Positions 26,289 through 33,527 of a stretch of DNA of 64,000 nt are shown one piece after another. The notes below the pieces were generated by a model, which saw nothing but the letters and a program-made list of their open reading frames with translations, was not told where the DNA came from and ran no database searches. Source of the DNA: Rugosimonospora acidiphila. Lineage in GTDB: Bacteria > Actinomycetota > Actinomycetes > Mycobacteriales > Micromonosporaceae. The stretch spans positions 62,001 through 126,000 of the forward strand of contig NZ_BAABJQ010000020.1 in the NCBI RefSeq assembly GCF_039543385.1, given 5' to 3'. Within the stretch, counting starts at the first letter, position 1. Each line of letters starts with the position of its first letter. The position numbers and the translations under genes were made by a program.

Positions 26289-27520
26289 GACACCTCCCCG
26301 GCCCGGCACCAGCGCTCGTACTCCCCGGTGGCCAGGGCCAGCAGCTGCGCGGCGTAGGTGTCCCGCCCCTCGGCGAGCACCCCGGGCAGCAGGTCCCCGA
26401 ACGCGTTGACCTCGGCGACGGCGTGCCGCCGCCAGCCCGCCAGGAACATCAGGTCCACGCCGACCTGCAGGGTACGGCGGAAACACGCGGCCACCCGCAC
26501 ACAGGTCTCCATCGCCGCCGCCCAGCCGACCGGCCCCACCGCGGCGCGCACCGCGCCGAGGTCGCCGCGGGCGTTGCCCAGGTGCAGGTTGGTCAGCGGG
26601 GTGCGGCTGGCCCGGACCACCGCGTGGCTGGGCCGGCCGGCGATCACGACCACCCGCAGGTCGATGGTCCGCTCACCGAGCCCGGCCTTGGGCAGCCACC
26701 GCTCGACGTGCAGCCGGTCGGGCGCCAGCCGGTCCACGATCGCCGCCACGTCGGCCTCCCGGTCGTAGCGGCGCACCCGCAGCGAGTTGTACAGCCGGTC
26801 CCCGGCCAGCTCGACCGAGGTGATCGCGCTGACCCGCGCCCCGGCGGTCGCCAGGGCCAGCACCCCGGACGCCGAGGAGCCGTGCGCCGGCTTCACGAAC
26901 ACCCGCGCGAGGCCGGCCTCGCGCATCGCCGCACGCAGCTCCGCGTAGCCGCGCACCGGCGGCAGGGCGGCCGGCACCGGCACCCCGGCCGCGTCGAGCA
27001 CCGCGTGGCAGCGCCGCTTGTCACACATGACCGCCACGTCGTCGGGCCGGTTGAGCAGGCTGGCCGCGCCGGCCGCCAACCGGTCCAGCGCCGCGCGCAG
27101 CCCGTCGTACCAGGCGGCGGTGCCGACGATCTCGCCCGGCTCGCAGGCCCGGGCCGCACCGCGCAGCAGCCGGTCGACCTCGGCGTCCTCGCCGGGTGAG
27201 TCGACCCGGACCAGGGCGCCCGGCCCCGGCGCGGGGGCGCCGGTCAGCAGGGACCGCCAGGGCAGCACCACCGGCGGCGGGGCGCCCACAGCGCGGGCGG
27301 CGTCGCGGAACAGCGCCACGCGCCGGTTGTCCGGGTTACCGACCACCGTCACCGCCGCGCCAGCCACCGCCGCGCCAGCCACCGCCGCACCAGCCACCGC
27401 CGCACCAGCCACCGCCGCGCTCGCGGGCTCCGTGGCCGCCGTCGGTGTCGCCGCCGTCTGCGTGGCCGCCGTCTGCGTCGCCGCCGTTCGTGTCGCCGCC
27501 GTTCGTGTCGCCCGCGCCAC
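26276..27520 (-). CDS. STM4014-family ATP-grasp-like protein with a repetitive N-terminus
   Basis: Up to 414 residues. From about residue 57 (VTVVGNPDNRRVALFRDAARAVG) the sequence resembles an ATP-grasp ligase/carboxylate-amine ligase: ARVFVKPAHGSSASGVLAL is a typical nucleotide-binding loop, and the C-terminus VGVDLMFL...AVAEVNAFGDLLPG contains the metal-binding E-N pattern. It may activate a carboxylate with ATP and join it to an amine. The first 56 residues are only TAAT(R/Q) and AVAGA repeats from 15-bp tandem arrays. Either this is a slippage-extended N-terminus or translation begins internally; the GTG at 27520 lies five bases after the upstream gene. Confidence 0.82.
   Translation of the reverse strand: MARATRTAATRTAATQTAATQTAATPTAATEPASAAVAGAAVAGAAVAGAAVAGAAVTVVGNPDNRRVALFRDAARAVGAPPPVVLPWRSLLTGAPAPGPGALVRVDSPGEDAEVDRLLRGAARACEPGEIVGTAAWYDGLRAALDRLAAGAASLLNRPDDVAVMCDKRRCHAVLDAAGVPVPAALPPVRGYAELRAAMREAGLARVFVKPAHGSSASGVLALATAGARVSAITSVELAGDRLYNSLRVRRYDREADVAAIVDRLAPDRLHVERWLPKAGLGERTIDLRVVVIAGRPSHAVVRASRTPLTNLHLGNARGDLGAVRAAVGPVGWAAAMETCVRVAACFRRTLQVGVDLMFLAGWRRHAVAEVNAFGDLLPGVLAEGRDTYAAQLLALATGEYERWCRAGEVSCAT
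27361..27506 (-). repeat. Two adjacent 15-bp tandem arrays at the STM4014 N-terminus
   Basis: Four units at 27361-27420 encode AVAGA, and five units at 27432-27506 encode TAATR/TAATQ. The arrays are in frame and nearly perfect. Confidence 0.92.
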
Positions 27521-27525
27521 TCCGG

Positions 27526-28464
27526 TTACTCCGACACCGCGGTGTAGCGGCCGTACTCGCCCTCGACCTGCTGGTCGGAGACGTCCACCTCGACGCCGGG
27601 CAGCTCGGCCACGAGGCGCGCGGCCATTCGCTCGGACAGGTAGTTGCGGCGTAGGTCGAGCCGGCGCAGGTGGGTCAGCGGCCGCCCGGACAGCAGCGCC
27701 TCGCCGCCCTCGTCGCCCATGACTCCCAGCGACAGGTCCAGCTCCTCCAGCCGGGCGACCAGCGGCGCCCCGTCGACCGCGCCCGCGACCCGGTCGGCGA
27801 TCTCGGCGTTACGCAGGCCAAGCGCGCGCAGCGCGGGAAACCGGGCACCGTCCAGCAGCGGACCGAGGTCGGCGACGCCGACGTCCCCGCCGTAGCGCGG
27901 GGTGCCCAACCACAGTTCGAGGCGTTCGAGGCCGGGCAGGTCGGCGTCGATGACGGCGCGGAGCATCTCGGCGGGCAGGCCGCCACCCTCCAGGGCCAGC
28001 TCGCGCAGGCCGGTGTGGCGCACCCGGCCGAGACTCAGCCCTCCGGTGCCGCGCACCCGCAGAATCCGCAGGTTGGGGTACGCGGCCAGCAGCGGGGTGA
28101 GGTCGCCCTGCCGGATCCAGGAGACCTCGCACTCGTCGGCCGTGATGTCGCCCAGGAAGAGAGCCTTGAGCGAGGTGAGCCGGTCCGCTGCCGCGCACAG
28201 CTGGGCGATCGGGGCGTCGTCGAACGCGGCGTACCCCCAGGTGCCGACCACCAGCGCGGTGACCGAGGCCGCGTCGACCTCGTCGAGAAAGTCCTCCAAC
28301 GCGTCGTGGAAGGCGGCGTTGGATCCGAACTCGGTGCCGCCGTCGTACTCCCAGAGGCACACCCGCCACGCCACCGGTCCGTCGACGGACCGCAGCTCCG
28401 TGTCCGGCTCCACGTTCACCACGGGAAGGCCGGCGAAGGTGGTGGCCCACCCGCTGAAGCTCAT
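27526..28464 (-). CDS. STM4015-family leucine-rich repeat protein (copy A)
   Basis: A 312-residue protein with leucine-rich repeat units, visible as TSLKALFLGDIT, PNLRILRVRGTG, TGLRELALEGGGL, PGLERLELWLG, ALRALGLRNAEI and HLRRLDLRRNYL. The N-terminus contains FAGLPVVNV and a WRV...EYDGGTEF segment shared with copy B, and the C-terminus ends GRYTAVSE in both. It lacks a signal peptide. In the conserved cluster it may be the scaffold or the substrate of the radical SAM and ATP-grasp enzymes; that is inference. It lies seven bases downstream of copy B. Confidence 0.87.
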   Translation of the reverse strand: MSFSGWATTFAGLPVVNVEPDTELRSVDGPVAWRVCLWEYDGGTEFGSNAAFHDALEDFLDEVDAASVTALVVGTWGYAAFDDAPIAQLCAAADRLTSLKALFLGDITADECEVSWIRQGDLTPLLAAYPNLRILRVRGTGGLSLGRVRHTGLRELALEGGGLPAEMLRAVIDADLPGLERLELWLGTPRYGGDVGVADLGPLLDGARFPALRALGLRNAEIADRVAGAVDGAPLVARLEELDLSLGVMGDEGGEALLSGRPLTHLRRLDLRRNYLSERMAARLVAELPGVEVDVSDQQVEGEYGRYTAVSE

Positions 28465-28471
28465 CGCCGGC

Positions 28472-29434
28472 TCACTCCGACACCGCGGTGTACCGTCCGT
28501 GCTCGTCCTCGGTCTGCTGGTCGGACAGGTCCACCTCGACTCCGGGCAGCTCCGCGACGAAGCGGGCGGCCATCGGCTCCGACAGGTAGTTGTGGTGCAG
28601 ATCGAGCCGGCGCAGGTGGGTCAGCGGCTTGCCGGACAGCAGCACCTCGGCGTCCGCGTCGACGAGCGTCCCCTGGGACAGGTCGAGCGACTTCAGGGCG
28701 GTCAGGACCGGCGCGGTCGCCACCGCGGCGGCCACCTTATCGGCGATCTCCGCGTCGCACAGGGCCAGGTGGCGCAGCCGGGGCCACTTGTCTGCGGCGA
28801 GGATCGACCCGAGGTCGGCGATCGTCGCGTCGCCGCCGTACTCCTCCTCGCCCAGCCACAGCTCCAGGTGGGTCAGCTCCGGCAGCTCACTCTCGCCGAC
28901 CGCGCGCACCACGGAGGCGGGCAGGCCGCCGGACTCGAAGGCCAGCTCGCGCAGTGCCGCGTGGCGCACCGGGCTCAGCTTCAGCCCGTCGCCCTCGCTC
29001 CCCCGGCCGCCGCGCACCCGCAGCACCTCCAGCCCCGGCCACGCCGCCAGCAGCGGGGTGATGTCCCGATGGCAGATCCAGGAGATCTCGCACTCTTCGA
29101 AGGTCATCTCGCCGAGGAACAGCGCCCGCAACCCCGGCAGCCGGGGCGCGAGCGCGGTCAGCAGGTCGATCGGCGGCGCTTCCTCGTACGCGCTGCCCCA
29201 GTTGCCGATGATCAGCGCGCGCACCGAGTCGCCGGGCACCCGCTCCAGCCAGCCCTCCACCAGCTCGCCGAAGTCCGCGGCGTCGGCCTCGAAGTCCTCC
29301 AGCGCGAGCCGCCAGGCGACCGAGGCGGGGTCGTCGGGAAGGGGCTCGGGCAGTTCGTCATCGTCCTCGTCCGGCAGTTCGAAGTTCACCACCGGCAGTC
29401 CGGCAAACGATGACACATGGTCACTGATGCTCAC
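28472..29434 (-). CDS. STM4015-family leucine-rich repeat protein (copy B)
   Basis: A 320-residue paralogue of copy A and the first gene of the cluster. It has the same order of leucine-rich units (PGLRALFLGEMT, PGLEVLRVRGGRG, AALRELAFESGGL, PELTHLELWLGEE, HLRRLDLHHNYL) and the same terminal GRYTAVSE. The GTG at 29434 follows GGAGG by five bases; the frame's longer N-terminus lacks family resemblance. A more acidic insert (DEDDDELPEP) near residue 25 distinguishes it from copy A. The tandem pair suggests two related partners or substrates for the downstream enzymes. Confidence 0.87.
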   Translation of the reverse strand: MSISDHVSSFAGLPVVNFELPDEDDDELPEPLPDDPASVAWRLALEDFEADAADFGELVEGWLERVPGDSVRALIIGNWGSAYEEAPPIDLLTALAPRLPGLRALFLGEMTFEECEISWICHRDITPLLAAWPGLEVLRVRGGRGSEGDGLKLSPVRHAALRELAFESGGLPASVVRAVGESELPELTHLELWLGEEEYGGDATIADLGSILAADKWPRLRHLALCDAEIADKVAAAVATAPVLTALKSLDLSQGTLVDADAEVLLSGKPLTHLRRLDLHHNYLSEPMAARFVAELPGVEVDLSDQQTEDEHGRYTAVSE

Positions 29435-29568
29435 GTGCACCTCCGCGATCGGCGATCCTGCGGGCAGCACGCTAACAAGCGCCACCGACAGTTCCGTCGG
29501 CGCACCAACGTGTTGTGCGCGAATCGGCGCCAGACGGCCGCGCACCCCTGGACCCGGCCGCATCGGTG

Positions 29569-29586
29569 TAACTATCGTGTCGGGCA
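29569..29586 (+). promoter_or_regulatory. Candidate leaderless promoter of the methyltransferase
   Basis: TATCGT at 29573-29578 (TANNNT) lies seven bases before the ATG at 29586, and no Shine-Dalgarno site is present. This is the usual actinobacterial layout for transcription starting at the initiation codon. Confidence 0.5.
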
Positions 29587-30347
29587 TGGACCCTTACATC
29601 GCGAACCCGCTGGCATGGCAGGAAAGCTGGGACCGTCAACAGGAGGCATACCTGCCGGATCGGGAGCACCGCATCGCGAGCATGCTCGACGCCGTCGACG
29701 CGGTGGTGGGCGACGACGCCGCGCCCCGGGTGCTCGACCTGGCCGGGGGCACCGGCTCCATCTCGCTGCGGACCCTGGCCCGGTTCCCGTCCGCCCGGAT
29801 GACCCTGGTCGACCTGGACCCGGCGCTGCTGGCCATCGCGGCCGCGTCGCTCGGCGATCGGGCCACCATCGTCACGGCGGACCTGCGGCGCCCCGACTGG
29901 CGGGCCGACCTGGCGCCCGGCACGTACGACGCCGTGCTGACCGCCACCGCGCTGCACTGGCTGCCGGCGAATCGGGTCGCCGACCTGTACGCCGAGATCC
30001 ATGAGCTGCTGCGCCCCGGCGGGGTGTTCGTCAACGCCGACCACATGCCCGACGACGGGCTGCCCGGCCTGTCCAAGCGGCTGGTCGAGCGGGCCGACCG
30101 CCGGCGCGAGCAGCGGTACGCGGCCGGGGTGGTGCTGTCCTGGTCGGCGTGGTGGGAGCACGTGGCCGGCGACCCGGCGCTGGCCCCGCTGGTCCGGCGC
30201 CGGTTCGAGATCTTCCCCGCCGGGCCGCACACGGAGTGGACCCCGCCCATCTCCTGGCATGTCGACACCCTGCGCTCGGCCGGCTTCACCGAGGTCGGCC
30301 CGCTGTGGCGGGGCGGGGCGGACGCCGCCGTCGCCGGGGTGTGCTGA
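29586..30347 (+). CDS. Class I SAM-dependent methyltransferase
   Basis: A 253-residue methyltransferase. Motif I is VLDLAGGTGSISLRTL, followed by the acidic ribose-binding VDLDPALL and the motif-IV region YDAVLTATALHWLP. No membrane or export signal. It is divergent from the STM4015 genes across a 151-base gap and converges on the sigma-factor gene (15 bases between stops). The substrate cannot be predicted; membership of the STM4011-4015 pathway is possible but unsupported by strand. Confidence 0.9.
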   Translation: MDPYIANPLAWQESWDRQQEAYLPDREHRIASMLDAVDAVVGDDAAPRVLDLAGGTGSISLRTLARFPSARMTLVDLDPALLAIAAASLGDRATIVTADLRRPDWRADLAPGTYDAVLTATALHWLPANRVADLYAEIHELLRPGGVFVNADHMPDDGLPGLSKRLVERADRRREQRYAAGVVLSWSAWWEHVAGDPALAPLVRRRFEIFPAGPHTEWTPPISWHVDTLRSAGFTEVGPLWRGGADAAVAGVC

Positions 30348-30362
30348 CCCGTCCGACGCGGC

Positions 30363-31238
30363 TCACTCGCCGAGCGGCGTCACGTCCAACTCCGCCAGCC
30401 GCTCCGGGTCACCGGTCACCTCGATGGCCGCGATCCGGCCGCCGATGATGACGAGTTCGAGGACCACCACTATCCGCTCGCCGGCCCGGCCCACGGCGCC
30501 CACCGTGCCGTCGATCAGCGCCGGCACCGCGCCCCGCGCGCGGCCGGACAGGAAGCGGGCCACCGCCTCCTGACCACGTACCGCGCCGGAGCCGCCCAGG
30601 CGTGCGGCGGCGTCGTCGGCGCGCAGCACCACGTCCGGGTCGAGCAGGGCGAGCAACGTGGCGAACTCGCCCTGCCGCGCCGCGGCGAAGAACGCGTCGA
30701 CGATCTTCCGCCGGCGGGACGGATCGGCGTCGGCCAGAGCGGCACCGGGCCCGGTGTCGCCGGCCGCCACCCGGCGGCGCGCTCGGCTGGCCAGTTGCCG
30801 GGTCGCGGCCGGGCTGCGCCCGGCGATGGGCGCGATCTCCTCGAACGAGACCGCGAACATGTCGTGCAGCACGAAGGCCAGCCGCTCGACCGGGGCGAGG
30901 GTGTCCAGGATGACGAGCAGTGCGCTGCCGACCGAGTCGGCCAGCACCGCCTCCCCCTCCGGGTCTGCGGCGGCGCGCGGCTCGACCCCGCCGTCCAGCG
31001 GCTCCTCGCGGCGGGAGGCGCGCGAGCGCAGCAGGTCCAGGCAGATCCGGCCGACCACGGTGGTCAGCCAGGCGGCGAGGTTGTTCACCTCGCCGGGATC
31101 GGCCCGGATCAGCCGCAGCCAGGCATCCTGGACGACATCGTCGGCCTCGGCGCCGGAGCCGAGCATCCGGTAGGCCATCGCCCGCAGGCGCGGTCGTTCC
31201 CGCTCGAACCGCTCCGCCAGCCCGTCGTTCCCGCTCAC
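30363..31238 (-). CDS. ECF41-type RNA polymerase sigma factor with SnoaL-like C-terminus
   Basis: A 291-residue extracytoplasmic-function sigma factor. Region 2 is visible as ERPRLRAMAYRMLGSGAEADDVVQDAWLRL, and region 4 as LDTLAPVERLAFVLHDMFAVSFEEIAPIAGRSPAATRQLASRARRRV. After residue ~180 a SnoaL-like domain follows (RKIVDAFFAAARQGEFATLLALLDPDVVLRAD), characteristic of the ECF41 group, where it modulates activity in place of an anti-sigma factor. The GTG at 31238 is chosen. Its divergent neighbour is a carboxymuconolactone-decarboxylase/AhpD-like gene preceded by a matching promoter, the standard ECF41 arrangement. Confidence 0.92.
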   Translation of the reverse strand: MSGNDGLAERFERERPRLRAMAYRMLGSGAEADDVVQDAWLRLIRADPGEVNNLAAWLTTVVGRICLDLLRSRASRREEPLDGGVEPRAAADPEGEAVLADSVGSALLVILDTLAPVERLAFVLHDMFAVSFEEIAPIAGRSPAATRQLASRARRRVAAGDTGPGAALADADPSRRRKIVDAFFAAARQGEFATLLALLDPDVVLRADDAAARLGGSGAVRGQEAVARFLSGRARGAVPALIDGTVGAVGRAGERIVVVLELVIIGGRIAAIEVTGDPERLAELDVTPLGE

Positions 31239-31260
31239 GGTCGTGTCCCCATTCCCTTGT

Positions 31261-31358
31261 CGACCGGTCTGGCTCGGCCCGTCCGGCGCCGCGCGACGAA
31301 CCCGCACCAGTCGCCCGACCGGTCTGGCTCGGCCCGTCCGACGCCGCGCGACGAACCC
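31261..31358. repeat. Two near-identical 43-bp direct repeats
   Basis: 31261-31303 and 31316-31358 match at 42 of 43 bases; the first 18 bases recur at 51858-51875. They lie upstream of the sigma-factor start, possibly as a small dispersed palindromic or REP-like element. Confidence 0.85.
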
Positions 31359-31379
31359 AGAGGTGACCGGGGCCACATT

Positions 31380-31406
31380 TGTCACACTCGCCCGCCGGGA
31401 CCCGTC
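31380..31406 (+). promoter_or_regulatory. ECF41 target promoter
   Basis: TGTCACA (31380-31386), exactly 16 bases, then CGTC (31403-31406). This equals the published ECF41 consensus as I recall it (TGTCACA-N16-CGTC) and sits 76 bases before the AhpD-like gene, facing it. Confidence 0.85.
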
Positions 31407-31481
31407 GTGACAACGACGAACCAGGGCGCCCCGGTGCGACACGGGCACCGGGCGCCCGCCACGATACCCGAGGAGGCGGTC

Positions 31482-31940
31482 TTGACCGCACGAATGAACA
31501 ACCCACTGGCTGTGCTGTCCGAGGGCATGCCTGCCGTCGGTATCCTCAACAAGGCGGCACTGTCCGCCGGGGTCCCGGAGTCCACGCTTGGCCTGGTCCA
31601 CCTGCGGGCGAGCCAGATCAACGGATGCGGCCCGTGCGCGGACTCTGGCGCACGGATGGCCAAGAGGAAGGGCGAGACCGACGAGCGCCTGTTCGCGGTG
31701 GCGACCTGGCGGGAGACTCCGTACTTCACCGACGCCGAGCGGGCCGCCCTGGCCCTGGCCGAGTCGGCCACCCGGCTGGCCGACCGGGCCGACGCGGTGC
31801 CCGACGAGGTCTGGGACGAGGCGGCCAAGCACTTCAACGAGCGCGAGTTGGCGGCGATCGTGCTGTGGATCGCGACCACCAACTTCTTCAACCGCCTCAA
31901 CGTCACCACCCGGCAGCAGGCGCCACAGAACTGGAGCTGA
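31482..31940 (+). CDS. Carboxymuconolactone decarboxylase / AhpD-like protein
   Basis: A 152-residue all-helical protein. The motif GCGPCADSGARMAKRKGETDERLFAV contains the CxxC-H region of AhpD/CMD proteins, which function as peroxidase partners or decarboxylases. The TTG at 31482 is favoured because AGGAGG (31471-31476) is spaced five bases from it; the ATG at 31494 would be 17 bases away. It is the canonical partner of ECF41 sigma factors and is driven by the promoter at 31380. A role in oxidative or small-molecule stress is suggested by the family only. Confidence 0.9.
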   Translation: MTARMNNPLAVLSEGMPAVGILNKAALSAGVPESTLGLVHLRASQINGCGPCADSGARMAKRKGETDERLFAVATWRETPYFTDAERAALALAESATRLADRADAVPDEVWDEAAKHFNERELAAIVLWIATTNFFNRLNVTTRQQAPQNWS

Positions 31941-31976
31941 CCCGCACCGGCCGGGCCGCGTCGCCGAACCGCGGCA

Positions 31977-32006
31977 CGACCCGGCCGCGGTTCGACGGCC
32001 GGGTCG
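31977..32006 (+). terminator. Hairpin after the AhpD-like gene
   Basis: CGACCCGGCCG at 31977-31987 and its exact complement at 31996-32006 flank an eight-base loop, 36 bases after the stop. Confidence 0.65.
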
Positions 32007-32040
32007 CGACCCGGCCGCTGTGCGCCGACGACCCTGCGCG

Positions 32041-32210
32041 GCACCGGAAACCCGGGGCGGCACCGCAGACCCGGGGCGGCACCGCAAACCCGGGGCAGCA
32101 GCGCCAACCCGGGGCAGCAGCGCCAACCCGGGGCAGCAGCGCCAACCCGGGGCAGCAGCGCCAACCCGGGGCAGCAGCGCCAACCCGGGGCGGCAGCGCG
32201 GAAACCCGGT
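32041..32210. repeat. 19-bp minisatellite in the gap before the RlaP-like gene
   Basis: ACCCGGGG recurs at 32050, 32069, 32088, 32107, 32126, 32145, 32164 and 32183 (period 19), then a diverged copy near 32203. The core unit contains CAGCAGCGCCAACCC. A period of 19 is incompatible with coding, and the 306-base gap holds no other gene. Confidence 0.92.
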
Positions 32211-32246
32211 CGCGGCCGAGCGGTCGGCGCGGGGATCATTCGTGGG

Positions 32247-33029
32247 GTGAACCTCTTGCTCCGCGGGATCGTCGGGTCGACCGCCTACGGGCTGGCCGGT
32301 CCGCGCTCCGACGTGGACCGGCTGGGCGTGTACGCGGCGCCCACGCTCGACTTCGCCCGGCTGGATCCGGTGACCGACCGCGAGTGGACCATCGTGCGCC
32401 ACGACCCCTCCGACGTGACGCTGCACGAGGCGGGCAAGTTCTGCCGGCTGGCGCGCGGCGGCAACCCGACTGTCACCGAGGCGATGTGGCTGCCGGCGGA
32501 GCTGTACGAGGTCCGCACCGAGCTGGGCGACGAGCTGATCGCGATCCGGTCGGCGTTCCTCTGTGCCGAACGGGTCAGGCTCGCCTACCTCGGCTACGTC
32601 GAGAAGCAGCGCGTCCGGTTCGTCAACAAGACCGAGTCCGGACCCGAGCACCGCGCCCGGACCGAGAAGCACGCGCGGCACATCCTGCGGCTGCTCGACC
32701 AGGGCCTCGGGCTGTACGCGACCGGCCGGCTGGAGGTCCGGCTGGACGATCCCGACCGGTACGTCGAGTTCGGCCGCCGGGCCGCGGCCGACCCCGCGGT
32801 GCTCGACACCGCGCTGGCCGGGGCCCGGGAGAGGTTCGCCGCCGTCCGCTCGCCCCTGCCCGACGAGCCCGACGAGGCCGCGATCCAAGCGTGGTTGCTG
32901 CGGGTACGCCGCGCCAACCTGCCGGCCGAAACGGTCGGCGCGGTTGAGACGGTCGGCGCGGTTGAGACGGTCGGCGCGGTTGAGACGGTCGGCCGGGCGC
33001 ATCGACGCCGGCCCGTTCGGGATCATTGA
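32247..33029 (+). CDS. RlaP-like nucleotidyltransferase (DNA polymerase beta superfamily)
   Basis: A 260-residue predicted nucleotidyltransferase. The N-terminus MNLLLRGIVGSTAYGLAGPRSDVDRLGVYAAP contains the superfamily's GS...SDxD active-site pattern. The rest (KFCRLARGGNPTVTEAMW, KTESGPEHRARTEKHARHILRLLDQGLGL) matches the RlaP family (PF10127), associated with RNA repair. Its neighbour three bases downstream is a Pnkp-type phosphatase, supporting nucleic-acid end repair. The C-terminus has ETVGAV repeats from 18-bp tandem units and may be dispensable. No good ribosome site is visible before the GTG. Confidence 0.85.
   Translation: MNLLLRGIVGSTAYGLAGPRSDVDRLGVYAAPTLDFARLDPVTDREWTIVRHDPSDVTLHEAGKFCRLARGGNPTVTEAMWLPAELYEVRTELGDELIAIRSAFLCAERVRLAYLGYVEKQRVRFVNKTESGPEHRARTEKHARHILRLLDQGLGLYATGRLEVRLDDPDRYVEFGRRAAADPAVLDTALAGARERFAAVRSPLPDEPDEAAIQAWLLRVRRANLPAETVGAVETVGAVETVGAVETVGRAHRRRPVRDH
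32928..32993 (+). repeat. 18-bp tandem repeats at the RlaP-like C-terminus
   Basis: Units at 32928, 32946, 32964 and a partial unit at 32982 encode ETVGAV; they are in frame and nearly identical. Confidence 0.92.
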
Positions 33030-33032
33030 CCC

Positions 33033-33464
33033 GTGGCGCACGACGTTGTAGTGGTGGATGTGGATGGCACCGTCGCACTGATGGGCAAGGGAGAGCCCGG
33101 CAGGCGACGGCCGTTCGAGTGGCATCGGGTGGGCGAGGACGACCCGAACCAGCCCGTCATCGACCTGGTGGAGATTCTCCGTGCGCACTACCCGATCGTC
33201 TACGTGTCGGGCCGGGACGAGGTGTGCCGCCACGCAACACAGCGATGGCTGGAGCGGCACGGCGCCATCCGGCCGGGCGAGCCGCTGTTCATGCGCCCGG
33301 CGGGCGACAGCCGCCCGGACGACCAGGTCAAGCTGGAGATCTATAAACGGGACATCGAGCCCCGCTACCGGGTGGTGTACGTGCTGGACGACCGGGACCG
33401 CGTCGTACGCGCCTGGCGCAGCGTCGGGTTGACGGTGTTGCAGGTCGCGGAGGGCAACTTCTGA
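33033..33464 (+). CDS. Polynucleotide 3'-phosphatase domain protein (HAD, T4 Pnkp C-terminal type)
   Basis: A 143-residue stand-alone HAD phosphatase. The nucleophile motif is VDVDGTVALM near residue 8. The C-terminal stretch RPDDQVKLEIYKRDI, VLDDRDRVVRAWRSVGLTVLQVAEGNF is strikingly like the phosphatase domain of T4 polynucleotide kinase (DxD-loop, acidic LDDR, final QVA-GDF-like end). It should remove 3' or 2',3'-cyclic phosphate from nucleic-acid ends. The kinase half of T4 Pnkp is absent. Immediately downstream of the RlaP-like gene and probably co-transcribed; together they look like an RNA-repair module, but no ligase is nearby. Confidence 0.87.
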   Translation: MAHDVVVVDVDGTVALMGKGEPGRRRPFEWHRVGEDDPNQPVIDLVEILRAHYPIVYVSGRDEVCRHATQRWLERHGAIRPGEPLFMRPAGDSRPDDQVKLEIYKRDIEPRYRVVYVLDDRDRVVRAWRSVGLTVLQVAEGNF

Positions 33465-33466
33465 AC

Positions 33467-33501
33467 CTCGCCCGCGTCCCTGGGAACGGGACGCGGGCGA
33501 G
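33467..33501. terminator. Perfect 14-bp bidirectional terminator hairpin
   Basis: Arms 33467-33480 and 33488-33501 are exact reverse complements around a seven-base loop, two bases after the phosphatase stop and 26 bases from the convergent gene's stop. Confidence 0.88.
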
Positions 33502-33527
33502 AGTGGTGACCGCTCAGCGCGAGTGGG

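Noticed and set aside
32041..32210. CRISPR array
   Set aside because: The period is 19 bp with no distinct spacers; units are contiguous, so it is a minisatellite.
30363..33260. A 965-codon frame fusing the sigma factor to upstream sequence
   Set aside because: The sigma factor starts at GTG 31238; upstream residues are shadow of the AhpD, minisatellite and RlaP-like regions.
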